Source of the DNA: a cyanobacterium PCC 7702
GTDB lineage: Bacteria > Cyanobacteriota > Cyanobacteriia > Cyanobacteriales > Nostocaceae
Direction of reading: 5' to 3'
DNA length: 56,688 nt
Assembly (NCBI GenBank): GCA_000332255.1
Contig: KB235926.1
Location: 706,796-763,483, forward strand
In this document: positions 25,489-34,811 of the stretch, piece after piece
How positions within the stretch are numbered: position 1 is the stretch's first letter
Layout: each line of letters begins with the position of its first letter
Notes under the pieces: model-generated
The model's database searches: none
What the model was told of the DNA's origin: nothing
The model's input: the letters and a program-made list of their open reading frames with translations, nothing else
Translations under genes and position numbers: made by a program

Positions 25489-27684
25489 TTTTTCTAAATA
25501 TATTTGCCACATTTGTTCGTAAGCTTTCTCCATCTCAAGAGTAAATTGCTTTCCATTCCACAATGGTGCTGTTTGCTTTGATTGTCTTAGTTTCCAAGAA
25601 ATTTGCTGTCTTAAAGCAGTATCTTTCCCCAAACGCACACCCCACTCAATATATTCCTCATCTGTCCAAGCAATACCTTCCGTAATACCTGCATTTACCA
25701 TCATGGCATAGCTGTTACGCGCTACAAATTGCTCACCAACTCTGGTTACCAAAGGAATACCCATCCACAATGTTTCTAAGGTAGTCGTGGCACCATTATA
25801 TGGATAAGTATCTAAAACTACATCAGCAATGGCTAAATTAGCCCTATGGATAGCTTCCGAAGGATCCTGGGGTAAAAATCGTAATCTCGAGCAATCCACA
25901 CCTTCTTCTTCAGCAATTTGATAGAAGAAGCGTTTAATTGATTCTCTCTCAGCTAATCCTTTGATGAGGAAATAGCTGTTAGGAACTTCTTTAAGTATTT
26001 TCATTTGCCATTTTGTTGTTTCCGGATGACGCTTATAGCCTCTTTGAGCGCTAAGATACACCACTGCATCACCAGGAATATCTAATTCATCTCGGCGTAA
26101 TGTCGGTACAGCAACCTCAAATCCATCAACGGCGATATAAGTATGGGGTAATCTCCAAATTTTCTCCGTGTAGTAATCTTGTGCATTATCCGGCAAAACA
26201 TAAGGATCGGCAATAAAGTAATCAATTGCAGGTATACCAGATGCATCCCAACCCAACCAAGTGACTTGAATTGGTGCTGGCTTTAGTGCCATTACTTCAC
26301 TGGTAATATCTAAAGTAATACTATCCAGATCAATCAAAATATCAATTTCATCTTGATATATCTGCTCTGCTATTTCCCAGCCATTCATACCTAGTTTACG
26401 AACATTTCCACCCTGTCGCGCATACCAATCTTGAAGAAAATCATTTACTAGTTGGTAGTTGACAAAATATGTATAAATATCAAACTTTTCTCGATTATGA
26501 TGTTTAAATACCCAACGAGCTAGCCAACCAACCGAATGACTTCTGAAAGCGTACGATACATAACCAATTTTTACTTTCTTATTAGTAGTAATCTTTCGAC
26601 AATAGTTCTTTTCTTGTGATTGAGCTAAAGCTCTAACATCATTATTAAAAATTTCAGCTACTTGATTATGAATTAATCTAAAACTAGCAGGATCATCTTT
26701 AATATGAGGTATGGCGAAAGATGGTGTAAGTAATCGTAGAATTCTTCCCTCTTCTAAAGCAATTGGCTGAGCTTGGATAAATTGTTCAAATGTAGCTTCT
26801 AAGTTTTGACAATTTTCACATATCTCTTGCCAATATCCTCCTGCTGACATTAAACCCCTTAAGAGTAAATGAAGTGCAAAAATTTTATCAGCTAAACCTT
26901 CAGAGAGTGAACAACATAACTTAGCCGTTTCTATTCCCTGAGAATAATAGTGAGCATCTTGATAAAAAATTGCTAGATGTCGCAAAACTTCTACATTGTC
27001 TGGTTCTAACTGCAAATATAGTTTCAGAAAAGATGCTGCTAATAAAGGTTGTCGGAGAGTATGACAGATTTTCATAGCAGCTGGTAGTAAAATACATAAA
27101 AATTTATTGTAATCGGGTAAGTGAGGTAAAGAAGCTTCTACTAACTTTAAAGTTGTTGGATGTAAGGGAAAAAGATTTAAAATTTTCTCTAAAAATCGTA
27201 TTAGTAGGTCATCATTAATTTTGAACGTTTCCTGATTAGTTAAAATTTCTATTAATCGATATTTATGTAATTCATCCATGAACTCATAATTTTCTAGTTT
27301 GATAGAAAGTATGAGGATGCGAAGTAAGTTATTAATATCACTAGGATTAATCTCACGCATATGCTGACGAATTGTCCAAGCTAGAGAATATTCTCCTAGT
27401 GTTTCCCGTCTTTCTGCTTCTTTTTCTAAAACTTTTAGTAATTCATTTGTATACTCCTGTAATTTTTCTTCCTCTGCTTCAGTAATTGGCAGCATCCAAG
27501 TCATTTGCGCTTCTGCTTCTTGTCCTTGTAGAAGCAAGAGTAATCCTAAATGGCAATAATAGGAAGTTACATCCGGTTCTTGCGCTATTGCTTTTTCATA
27601 GAGATTTGCTGCTTGTGAGTAATGACCTTGAATCAAGTATTGTTCGGCTTGCTGCTGCCAATTAATTTTTATATCAGTAACCAT
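25480..27684 (-). CDS. TPR-containing O-linked N-acetylglucosamine transferase (SPINDLY-like)
   Basis: A GT41-type protein O-glycosyltransferase of 734 residues. The N-terminus has TPR motifs (AEQYLIQGHYSQAANLYEKA, QEPDVTSYYCHLGLLLLLQG), followed by a helical superhelix to about 340. The catalytic part begins KIGYVSYAFRSHSVGWL near 370, whose His is a conserved OGT residue. It continues with APIQVTWLGWDASGIPAIDYFIADPYV and DVVLDTYPYNGATTTLETLWMGIPLVT, the UDP-sugar site. A strong Shine-Dalgarno (TTGGAGGAAC) precedes the ATG. It is read in the same direction as the pilin gene, 92 nt downstream of it behind a hairpin, which makes the pilin a natural candidate substrate. Related cyanobacterial proteins are annotated as SPINDLY/OGT; the sugar is unknown. 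Confidence 0.92.
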   Translation of the reverse strand: MVTDIKINWQQQAEQYLIQGHYSQAANLYEKAIAQEPDVTSYYCHLGLLLLLQGQEAEAQMTWMLPITEAEEEKLQEYTNELLKVLEKEAERRETLGEYSLAWTIRQHMREINPSDINNLLRILILSIKLENYEFMDELHKYRLIEILTNQETFKINDDLLIRFLEKILNLFPLHPTTLKLVEASLPHLPDYNKFLCILLPAAMKICHTLRQPLLAASFLKLYLQLEPDNVEVLRHLAIFYQDAHYYSQGIETAKLCCSLSEGLADKIFALHLLLRGLMSAGGYWQEICENCQNLEATFEQFIQAQPIALEEGRILRLLTPSFAIPHIKDDPASFRLIHNQVAEIFNNDVRALAQSQEKNYCRKITTNKKVKIGYVSYAFRSHSVGWLARWVFKHHNREKFDIYTYFVNYQLVNDFLQDWYARQGGNVRKLGMNGWEIAEQIYQDEIDILIDLDSITLDITSEVMALKPAPIQVTWLGWDASGIPAIDYFIADPYVLPDNAQDYYTEKIWRLPHTYIAVDGFEVAVPTLRRDELDIPGDAVVYLSAQRGYKRHPETTKWQMKILKEVPNSYFLIKGLAERESIKRFFYQIAEEEGVDCSRLRFLPQDPSEAIHRANLAIADVVLDTYPYNGATTTLETLWMGIPLVTRVGEQFVARNSYAMMVNAGITEGIAWTDEEYIEWGVRLGKDTALRQQISWKLRQSKQTAPLWNGKQFTLEMEKAYEQMWQIYLEKSS

Positions 27685-27708
27685 AAATGTTCCTCCAACT
27701 GAAATAAA

Positions 27709-27730
27709 GTGGGCAGAGTTTTCTACCCAC
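27709..27730 (-). terminator. Hairpin between pilin and OGT genes, terminator or attenuator
   Basis: On the minus strand, arms GTGGGTAGA and TCTGCCCAC form a 9-bp stem (one G-T pair) with loop AAAC, followed by TTTATTTC. It lies after the pilin stop and just before the Shine-Dalgarno of the OGT gene, so it could end most pilin transcripts and let a minority read into OGT. Confidence 0.6.
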
Positions 27731-27776
27731 CTGGCTCATATAAATTGTTATAAAAAAAGGTTCTAACTCCCTTTTA

Positions 27777-28337
27777 TTATTTAGCTAAACTGACGTAATT
27801 AGTTGGGCAGCTGGGCGTTCCATTAGTGAATCCAGCACCATCTGTACCATCTGGACCACCATTAACTCCAGGATTTTGAGCTTCACACAATACGGCAATG
27901 GTCGTGGCTTCACTTGTCGTAGTTTGTGTGGCTACACCTACACCACCAATGTATGCTTTGAGGGGAGCGTTTGTCTTTACTAGTTGTGCTTGGTTAGTGA
28001 CAGTACTGGAACTTGGACCACCGCCTCTAATCGCGTATCTGTAATTTACGGTTTGTGTGGCAATACCAAGACCTAAATTGCCAAAATTATTTTGATTTGC
28101 AAATTCGTTATTTTCCAAATAATAAGCCTGCTGAGCGCGGTTCATGGAACCTACATAAGTCTTGGCTTCAGATTGTTTGGCTTTGTTGGCTTGGTTTAAG
28201 AAAGAAGGCAAAGCAATTGCAGAGAGAATACCGATGATGATGATTACTACTAATAATTCAATGAGTGTGAAACCTTCATCATCCTTCTTTTTTTGGAGAA
28301 TGGTCTGCAAAAATTTAGCTTGAAATTCGGTTTTCAT
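27777..28337 (-). CDS. Type IV pilin-like protein (prepilin)
   Basis: A 186-residue prepilin. A 22-residue basic leader ends in the prepilin peptidase site G-FTLIELLVVIIIIGILSAIA, with Glu at mature position 5. The hydrophobic helix is followed by a globular domain rich in Gly, Ser, Thr and Asn, with two Cys near the end (VLCEAQ and PSCPTN) that may form a disulfide loop. It matches the cyanobacterial PilA-like family, which forms pili for motility and DNA uptake. A clear Shine-Dalgarno (AAGGAG) precedes the ATG. The many Ser and Thr residues on the mature part are potential O-glycosylation sites. The neighbouring OGT genes support this, but the modification is inferred. Confidence 0.92.
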   Translation of the reverse strand: MKTEFQAKFLQTILQKKKDDEGFTLIELLVVIIIIGILSAIALPSFLNQANKAKQSEAKTYVGSMNRAQQAYYLENNEFANQNNFGNLGLGIATQTVNYRYAIRGGGPSSSTVTNQAQLVKTNAPLKAYIGGVGVATQTTTSEATTIAVLCEAQNPGVNGGPDGTDGAGFTNGTPSCPTNYVSLAK

Positions 28338-29406
28338 AATTTATGTAACTCCTTGGGGTGGTGATTGCTTATTGAGTTCTAAATGTAACTTACCCACATC
28401 GGATAAATTTCATATCACCACTCCAAAAACTTTTCTTTGATGTTGAGTGAAGGGTAGAAAGAAGACTGGAATAACTCTTGAATCGACGGGACTGGATAAG
28501 GAGATAACGTTATAAACGTTTTGTATTTAAGATTGCTCGTTGTGAATTATTCGCAAGTCGACTAGTTTATGAAGGGCTAAAGCTCTTCGAACTTGTTAGT
28601 AGTGACGGATTTATCGCTTCACCCTCGGTGAATGAGGGTTAAAGCCCTAACTACGAACTTTAATTGAACTTTAATTTTTAAGCTCGCATAATTATTCAAA
28701 ATTTATAACTTAGTAGTTGTTGTGGCACTATCTAAAAATAAGGTTTGTTATTCTTCAGCAGGTTTTCAAGTCACGATATTTATCAATTTATCAATTTATC
28801 AAAAGGAGATTTATCTCATAGGTTCTTGAATAGGGAGAACTATCCAATGGCTGGCAAATTTTTCTAGTAATTCTGATGCTTGATTTGGGCTAGTGATTTT
28901 CTTGTTTAATGTGTAGAAGTCTTTTGTGGCTTGAGTATTCACATATTCGCAAGTTTATATGATGTTTGGCTCATTTTGGATAATTAAATGAGACAACAAA
29001 GATAAATTAAGGTTTTGAATGAGGGCTAAGGGCTAAGGCCATTTTTATGACCTGCGCCACAAATGTTGCTCTTTTGCTACCAAAAATTCAGCGATCGCTT
29101 CTTTTGCAAGGAACAATCGGTTAATTCTGTCTCTTGACTGAAAAGCATATTTTTTTTAATGATATACCCTAAGTATTTTTATAGGATATTTGTTTTCGCT
29201 ATCAAACTCGCGTTTATAATATGGAATGATTGCTAGCTTCATCCACGCGTTTGAGTATGAAATTACAAAATAAAGAACGGCAGATGTAAGCTAGAAAGCA
29301 AAGGACACAGCAGAATTTATCAAGTTGAGCGTACAGTTGCTAGTCCTGTTGCCAGTATAGTTTATGCTATATTAAGCGTAGTCGTTATGAGTTTGGATAA
29401 GTTACC
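28338..29406. other. Long intergenic region between pilin and NTRC genes
   Basis: This 1.07-kb divergent spacer contains no open frame I would defend. It carries a hairpin repeat at about 28574-28660 of the same class as 25428-25488, a short GGGCTAAGG direct repeat near 29022-29040, and a HIP1 site near 29091. Promoters of both flanking genes should be here. A non-coding RNA is possible given the length, but I see no recognisable family. Confidence 0.5.
28574..28660. repeat. Hairpin dispersed repeat
   Basis: Contains AGGGCTAAAGCTCTT, then GTTAGTAG (28595-28602), GAGGGTTAAAGCCCT and CTACGAAC (28651-28658). Nested imperfect palindromes relate it to 25428-25488. Confidence 0.65.
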
Positions 29407-30777
29407 ATGACCAACCCGACTGTAGAAAATGTGGTCATTATAGGTTCTGGTCCAGCTGGGTATACAGCAGCCATTTATGCGGGGCGAGCCAATCTGAAAC
29501 CAGTTGTGTTTGAGGGTTTTCAAGCTGGGGGTTTACCTGGCGGACAGCTGATGACAACGACTGAAGTGGAGAATTTTCCTGGGTTTCCACAAGGAATTAC
29601 AGGTCCGGAATTAATTGATCGGATGAAAGCTCAGGCGGAACGTTGGGGTGCAGAACTTTACACAGAAGACGTTGTGGAGGTTAACTTAAGGGAACGTCCA
29701 TTTACAGTTCGCTCCCAGGAAAGGGAATTTAAGACCCACAGTTTAATTATTGCCACGGGTGCAACAGCAAAACGGTTGGGGCTACCATCTGAGGATAGGT
29801 TTTGGAGTCGGGGAATTTCTGCTTGTGCGATTTGCGATGGCGCGACGCCGATTTTTCACGGTGCGGAATTGGCTGTGGTAGGTGGTGGTGATTCTGCAGC
29901 AGAAGAAGCGATTTACCTGACCAAGTATGGGTCGAAAGTGAATTTACTGGTACGTTCTGATAAAATGCGAGCTTCCAAAGCTATGCAAGACAGGGTTTTC
30001 AGTAATTCCAAAATCCACGTCTACTGGAATACTGAACCTGTGGACGTTTTTGGTAACGGGCAAATGGAAGGAGTGAAAATCCGCAACAATAAAACAGGTG
30101 AAGAAGGTGAGTTGCGGGTGAAGGGACTGTTTTATGCGATTGGACACACTCCTAACACTTCTTTATTTAAGGGACAGATAGAATTAGACGAACTGGGTTA
30201 TGTAGTTACCAAACCTGGTTCTCCTGAAACTAGCGTAGAGGGTGTTTTTGCCGCGGGTGACGTGCAAGATCGCGAGTATCGTCAAGCAATTACCGCTGCT
30301 GGAAGCGGCTGCATGGCTGCGATGTCAGCAGAACGTTGGTTATCCAGGAATGGTTTGATTCAAGAGTTCCATCAGGTTTTGCAAACTCCAGATAACGAGT
30401 TGCAGTCGCAGTTGAAGGAGAAAAGCACTTCTTCTGAAACGGAGTTTGACATTAACAAGACGCGCCATCAAGGAGCTTATGCTTTGAGAAAGCTTTTCCA
30501 CGAAAGCGATCGCTTGTTGGTTGTTAAGTATGTTGCTCCTGGATGTGGTCCTTGCCATACTCTCAAGCCGATACTAGATAAGGTAGTGGATGAATTTGAC
30601 GGCAAAATCCACTTTGTAGAAATAGATATCGACCAAGACCGAGATATTGCTGAGAATGCAGGTATTACAGGGACACCAACAGTTCAATTTTTCAAAAATA
30701 AAGAACTGTTAAAAGAGATTAAAGGCGTGAAACCTAAGAGCGAATACCGTCAATTAATAGAAAGCTATTTGTCATAG
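29407..30777 (+). CDS. trxB: NADPH-thioredoxin reductase with fused thioredoxin domain (NTRC)
   Basis: This enzyme passes electrons from NADPH to its own thioredoxin domain and then to 2-Cys peroxiredoxins and photosynthetic enzymes, including in the dark. Residues 1-320 are the reductase: FAD-binding [19 protein letters not shown], redox-active CAICDG (Cys139, Cys142), NADPH-binding [12 protein letters not shown], and GVFAAGDV. Residues about 345-456 are a thioredoxin with PGCGPC (Cys380, Cys383) and the cis-Pro in GTPTVQFF. The 456-residue fusion is the NTRC form found in many cyanobacteria and in chloroplasts. It is monocistronic in appearance, with its promoter in the preceding spacer. 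Confidence 0.96.
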   Translation: MTNPTVENVVIIGSGPAGYTAAIYAGRANLKPVVFEGFQAGGLPGGQLMTTTEVENFPGFPQGITGPELIDRMKAQAERWGAELYTEDVVEVNLRERPFTVRSQEREFKTHSLIIATGATAKRLGLPSEDRFWSRGISACAICDGATPIFHGAELAVVGGGDSAAEEAIYLTKYGSKVNLLVRSDKMRASKAMQDRVFSNSKIHVYWNTEPVDVFGNGQMEGVKIRNNKTGEEGELRVKGLFYAIGHTPNTSLFKGQIELDELGYVVTKPGSPETSVEGVFAAGDVQDREYRQAITAAGSGCMAAMSAERWLSRNGLIQEFHQVLQTPDNELQSQLKEKSTSSETEFDINKTRHQGAYALRKLFHESDRLLVVKYVAPGCGPCHTLKPILDKVVDEFDGKIHFVEIDIDQDRDIAENAGITGTPTVQFFKNKELLKEIKGVKPKSEYRQLIESYLS

Positions 30778-30872
30778 TAGTAGCAGTAGTGAGTTTTGAG
30801 TTTGAAGTTGACAAAATGTCTCCGAAAACTCAGAATTCATTACTTAATAACTTTTAGCTGCCTTTGAGTGTA

Positions 30873-31772
30873 ATGAGCCTGATCAAACCCCAACTGTCAA
30901 AAAGATTTTTAATTTTTACTAAAAGTCCTACCCTTTCTCAAAAATTAATGCTTGCGGGGTTAGCCATCACCCTTTTTTTTATATTTCTAGCATTGTTCGC
31001 TCCTTTATTTGTGAATTGGGGATGGTTGCAAAACCCAATAGAATTGTTAAGTAATTTACCATTGCAGCCACCTTCAGCTCGGCATTGGTTCGGTACCGAT
31101 AGCTTGGGTTATGACGTATTTTCGCGTACGATATTAGGTGCAAAAGCTGCCCTGCAAGTTGTCTTGCTAGCAACAGCTATGAGTATGGTGATTGGTGTAC
31201 CATTGGGAATGGTCAGTGGCTACGTAGGTGGTAGATTAGATAAGGTACTGCTGTTTTTAATGGATAGCATTTACACCTTACCGGGCTTACTGCTTTCAGT
31301 GACCTTGGCGTTTGTAGTGGGACGGGGAATATTAAATGCTGCGATCGCCATTAGCATTGCCTACGTTCCTCAATACTACCGAGTAGTGCGCAATCACACT
31401 GTTAGCGTTAAAACAGAAGTTTACATTGAAGCAGCACAAGCGATCGGCGCTAATACTTGGCAAGTACTTTCTCGTTATTTATTTTTTAACGTTATTCAAA
31501 GCGTACCCGTACTTTTTACCCTTAACGCTGCCGATGCCATTCTCATTTTAGGTGGTTTGGGCTTTTTGGGGTTAGGACTTCCAGAAGAAGTACCAGAATG
31601 GGGACATGATTTAAAACAAGCCTTACCAGCACTATCTACTGGTATTTGGTGGACTACGCTGTTTCCTGGATTAGCAATGACATCGATGGTAGTGGGATTA
31701 TCCCTGCTCGGTGAAGGATTAAATGAATTTGTCAATCCACGCCTGCGGCGAGAAAATAGAATTCGCAAATAA
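30873..31772 (+). CDS. ABC transporter permease, DppC/OppC type
   Basis: An inner-membrane permease for peptide, nickel or similar solutes. The N-terminal OppC-type helix and ARHWFGTDSLGYDVFSRTILGAK are diagnostic, followed by five to six helices. The EAA loop (EAAQAIGANTWQVLSRYLFFNV) contacts the ATPase, and the C-terminus GLSLLGEGLNEFVNPRLR is typical. ATG 30873 gives 299 residues; an in-frame TTG nine bases upstream is less likely. No partner permease, binding protein or ATPase is adjacent. Scattered dpp/opp genes are common in cyanobacteria, so partners are probably elsewhere. Confidence 0.92.
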   Translation: MSLIKPQLSKRFLIFTKSPTLSQKLMLAGLAITLFFIFLALFAPLFVNWGWLQNPIELLSNLPLQPPSARHWFGTDSLGYDVFSRTILGAKAALQVVLLATAMSMVIGVPLGMVSGYVGGRLDKVLLFLMDSIYTLPGLLLSVTLAFVVGRGILNAAIAISIAYVPQYYRVVRNHTVSVKTEVYIEAAQAIGANTWQVLSRYLFFNVIQSVPVLFTLNAADAILILGGLGFLGLGLPEEVPEWGHDLKQALPALSTGIWWTTLFPGLAMTSMVVGLSLLGEGLNEFVNPRLRRENRIRK

Positions 31773-32298
31773 CTTAGAAGAAATTTCTTTGAACTGGCTA
31801 TTTTCATTGCACAATACTCAGGTACAAACACAAGAAAGGGCTATTGAGTAAGTAGGTGTAGTTAGCGATCTTGCTATTTTTGTAATGAGCAATTGATTGC
31901 TGTTGAGAGTCTGCTTTTGCCCTAACTTATGAATTTGCTTTCAGGGCTAAACTTTGAGTAGGAACCATAATTGCATCCTAGTTCTTCAGAATTTGATTTG
32001 CTAGTCTATTAGTTGTTGTCGCTTACTAAAGACGATTGTGTGAGAGATAATCTTTCCTTAGTTGTTGCTGCTGCTGGTGGTTTTATGCTTTCTATTGCCC
32101 TTGCAGGCATTTTACGAGGTACGCCAGTACCATCTTGGCAGACGCCAGCAAATTTACGTACATATACAGCAAATTATGTAGTGCATATTTCCGGTGAAAG
32201 CAATGAGGTTAAAAGGGATAGAATCAAAGCTAGTTGAGCAAAAAAAAGGACAAGAACTGTAGCGCAGTGAAATTTTAAACGTTACTAATGAGACAAGT
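31773..32298. other. Intergenic region before the ROK gene
   Basis: AT-rich, with no repeats or RNA motifs that I recognise. It contains one possible short gene (32040-32237), listed separately with low confidence. Confidence 0.45.
32040..32237 (+). CDS. Possible small membrane or secreted protein
   Basis: A GTG-initiated frame of 65 codons (an in-frame TTG at 32013 would lengthen it). It encodes a hydrophobic segment (LVVAAAGGFMLSIALAGIL) followed by a polar part (RGTPVPSWQTPANLRTYTANY). The amino-acid composition looks protein-like and could be a signal-anchored peptide, but there is no clear Shine-Dalgarno and I recognise no family. It may equally be a gene remnant. Confidence 0.3.
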   Translation: MRDNLSLVVAAAGGFMLSIALAGILRGTPVPSWQTPANLRTYTANYVVHISGESNEVKRDRIKAS

Positions 32299-33189
32299 TT
32301 GGTGACACCAGAAGTAATTGGTATTGACTTGGGGGGAACAGCGATAAAGTTGGGGCGCTTTACAGTAGATGGCACTTGCCGAAAGTCTTTAACTGTAGCA
32401 ACTCCCCAACCTGCGACTCCAGAAGCAGTGATAGTAGCGATGGTGGATGCGATCGCCCAGCTCGATCCGACAAATCAAGCTCTTGCTATTGGTGTGGGGA
32501 CACCTGGTCCTCCAGATCTAGCTGGACGTATTGCTAAACTGGCTATTAATCTACCAGGATGGAATGACGTCCCCCTTGCTGATGCTTTGGAAGCAAAAAT
32601 TGGCAAACCAACGGTTGTCGCCAATGATGCTAATTGTGCAGGTTTGGGAGAAGCTTGGTTAGGGGCTGGCCGCCATTTTCAAAATTTTATCATGTTAACT
32701 TTAGGAACGGGTGTAGGCGGCGCAATTATTCTGGATGGAAAATTATTTGTGGGACATTACGGAGCAGCATCAGAGTTAGGTTTAATTACATTCAACCCCG
32801 AGGGTCCAACGTGTAATAGCGGTAATCAAGGCTCTTTAGAACAATATATCTCAGCAACAGCAATTCGCCGCCGTACCGGTAAAGAACCTGCACAACTTTT
32901 TGCTCTAGCTAAAGCAGGAGACCCTCAAGCAATAGCATTTTGGCAAGAATACGGTAGAGATTTGGGTATTGGTTTGACCAGCTTGATTTATGTTTTAACA
33001 CCAGAGGCGATCGTTATTGGCGGCGGTGTTAGTGCTAGCGCTGAATTTTTTTTACCAACAGCACAAGCAGAAATTGAGAAGCGAGTCAAGCCAACATCTC
33101 GTGTTGGTTTAAAACTGTTGAGAGCTGAGTTGGGCAATTGCGCCGGTATGTTAGGTGCAGCAAAATTGGCATGGCAAAAAGTGAGTTGA
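32299..33189 (+). CDS. ROK family sugar kinase, glucokinase-like
   Basis: Phosphorylates a hexose, probably glucose, with ATP. The 296-residue protein has the phosphate motif VIGIDLGGTAIKLGRF, catalytic NDANCAGLGEAW (Asp in NDAN), LTLGTGVGGAIILDGK, and the C-terminal adenosine motif IVIGGGVSASAEFF. The ROK zinc motif is CNSGNQGSLEQ here, which keeps only the first Cys of the classical CxCGxxGCxE, so zinc binding is doubtful. The start is TTG at 32299 or GTG at 32302; neither has a strong Shine-Dalgarno. There is no DNA-binding domain, so it is a kinase rather than a repressor. Confidence 0.9.
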   Translation: MVTPEVIGIDLGGTAIKLGRFTVDGTCRKSLTVATPQPATPEAVIVAMVDAIAQLDPTNQALAIGVGTPGPPDLAGRIAKLAINLPGWNDVPLADALEAKIGKPTVVANDANCAGLGEAWLGAGRHFQNFIMLTLGTGVGGAIILDGKLFVGHYGAASELGLITFNPEGPTCNSGNQGSLEQYISATAIRRRTGKEPAQLFALAKAGDPQAIAFWQEYGRDLGIGLTSLIYVLTPEAIVIGGGVSASAEFFLPTAQAEIEKRVKPTSRVGLKLLRAELGNCAGMLGAAKLAWQKVS

Positions 33190-33362
33190 ACACACAGCTA
33201 GCTAGCTAGCTGGGTCTGGCTTAAGTATTTGCTCTTTGTAGTTCCTATATTCTGTAACTGTCCTAAATATTGGATATACATAAGCATATTTAAGCATATT
33301 TAGGTATATTTATAGCAGGAAAGAAGCATGCTTTTCGAGGACAAGTAATTTGTCGGTTTCAA

Positions 33363-33433
33363 GCCAGCAGTCGGATTTGAACCGACGACCTTCCGATTAC
33401 AAGTCGGATGCACTACCGCTGTGCTATGCTGGC
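33363..33433 (-). tRNA. trnT-UGU: tRNA-Thr (anticodon UGU)
   Basis: Read on the minus strand, the acceptor stem is GCCAGCA paired with TGCTGGC. The D-arm (GCAC/GTGC), anticodon arm TCCGA-CTTGTAA-TCGGA with anticodon TGT, and T-arm GTCGG-TTCAAAT-CCGAC all fold. The CCA end is not encoded. It reads ACA and, by wobble, other Thr codons. Confidence 0.95.
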
Positions 33434-33694
33434 AGAAGTTAAGAATTGTTCCGGAAATATCGCACTGAAAAATAATTATAACACGAGCGAGGTGATTGTA
33501 AACAACAAAGAGCAAAAATATATAAACTCCAGAAGTGTTGATGATTTTGGAATTGTTGATTTCCCAAGCTGTAGCTAAAAATGCAAAAAAAAGATGATTT
33601 TTATCATTTATTAATTTTATTCTCGATCTGAAGGTTGCAAAAGTTACTTTTTGTGGGGTAAGTTATCTACACTTCCTTGTCAGGACTATCACCT

Positions 33695-33716
33695 TCAAAA
33701 AGCGATCGCTTTTTGA
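33695..33716. repeat. 22-bp perfect palindrome centred on HIP1
   Basis: The core AAAAAGCGATCGCTTTTT is extended by TC/GA on both sides, so it is self-complementary over 22 bp. It is followed by GAGCAA-TGAA-TTGCTC. The A- and T-runs on either side of a GC-rich core look like a bidirectional terminator. Confidence 0.8.
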
Positions 33717-33783
33717 GCAATGAATTGCTCACTACTAAAACGCTAAAAACTAAAGATATCACTTTTATTTACCAATTAGAAGC

Positions 33784-34704
33784 ATGGCAGCGTTGAGCGG
33801 ACGAGATTTATTAAGTCTGGCGGATCTTAATTCTCAGGAGGTTGAACAACTCCTGCAAATGGCAACTCAGTTAAAATCTCGACAGTTAGAATTGCGGTGT
33901 AATAAAGTATTGGGGCTACTGTTTTCCAAAGCTTCGACTCGAACGCGGGTAAGTTTTTCCGTAGCGATGTACCAACTAGGGGGACAGGTAATAGATCTGA
34001 ATCCTCATGTTACCCAAGTTAGTCGTGGTGAACCTGTACAAGACACAGCAAGGGTTTTGGATAGATACTTGGATATTTTAGCAATTCGCACTTTCGCCCA
34101 GGAAGAATTAGAAATTTTTGCCAATTATGCCAAAATTCCCGTAATAAATGCTCTTACCGATTTGGAGCATCCTTGTCAAGTGTTAGCAGATTTATTGACA
34201 ATTCAAGAAAACTTTGGCAGTTTGGCGAAATTAACTTTGAGTTATGTTGGCGATGGAAATAACGTTGCTAACTCCCTGCTACTGGGTTGTGCTTTAGTGG
34301 GAATGAATATCAGAATTGCTACACCCAAAGGATTTGAACCAAACGCAGCAATTATTGCCAAAGCGCAAGCACTCGCTGACGATCGAACCCAAATTCTCAT
34401 CACCGGCGATCCAGAAATAGCAACTAAGGGTGCCAACATACTTTATACTGACGTTTGGGCAAGTATGGGGCAAGAAGCACAAGCAAGCGATCGCATGCCA
34501 ATTTTTCAACCCTATCAAATCAACGAGCACTTGTTGAGCCTTGCCGACCCAGAAGCGATTGTTTTACACTGTCTACCAGCCCATCGTGGAGAAGAAATTA
34601 CTGACGATGTTATTGAAGGTTCCCACTCCCGTGTTTGGGACCAAGCAGAAAATCGCATGCACGTTCAAAAAGCATTACTCGCTAGCATTTTAGGAGCAGA
34701 ATAA
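33784..34704 (+). CDS. argF: Ornithine carbamoyltransferase
   Basis: Catalyses carbamoyl phosphate plus ornithine to citrulline in arginine synthesis, in the cytoplasm. The 306-residue protein has the carbamoyl-phosphate loop FSKASTRTRVSF (about residues 50-61), HPCQVLADLLTI, the ornithine-side DVWASMGQE, and the catalytic HCLPAHRGEE near 260. All are intact and the length is typical. It stands alone, with lexA 154 nt downstream. No arginine-repressor site is apparent. Confidence 0.97.
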   Translation: MAALSGRDLLSLADLNSQEVEQLLQMATQLKSRQLELRCNKVLGLLFSKASTRTRVSFSVAMYQLGGQVIDLNPHVTQVSRGEPVQDTARVLDRYLDILAIRTFAQEELEIFANYAKIPVINALTDLEHPCQVLADLLTIQENFGSLAKLTLSYVGDGNNVANSLLLGCALVGMNIRIATPKGFEPNAAIIAKAQALADDRTQILITGDPEIATKGANILYTDVWASMGQEAQASDRMPIFQPYQINEHLLSLADPEAIVLHCLPAHRGEEITDDVIEGSHSRVWDQAENRMHVQKALLASILGAE

Positions 34705-34811
34705 AACTTGCATGCGTACGCCTCACCCGGGATTATTTTATTTATTCATATTTATTCAAAAGAATTTTTTTATAACTTTTAAATTTCTACTTTCCATAGG
34801 GAAATTTTTGT

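Larger units (their letters stand above)
33190..33783. other. Intergenic region with tRNA-Thr and palindromes
   Basis: Holds an AGCT tetranucleotide run (33196-33211), tRNA-Thr on the minus strand, and a 22-bp palindrome built around a HIP1 site (33695-33716) followed by a second small inverted repeat. The argF promoter should lie in the last 100 bases. No protein gene is evident. Confidence 0.6.

Noticed and set aside
25379-25500. Possible insertion-sequence end near the convergent OGT genes
   Set aside because: No transposase, no target duplication and no terminal inverted repeats beyond the known hairpin repeat family.
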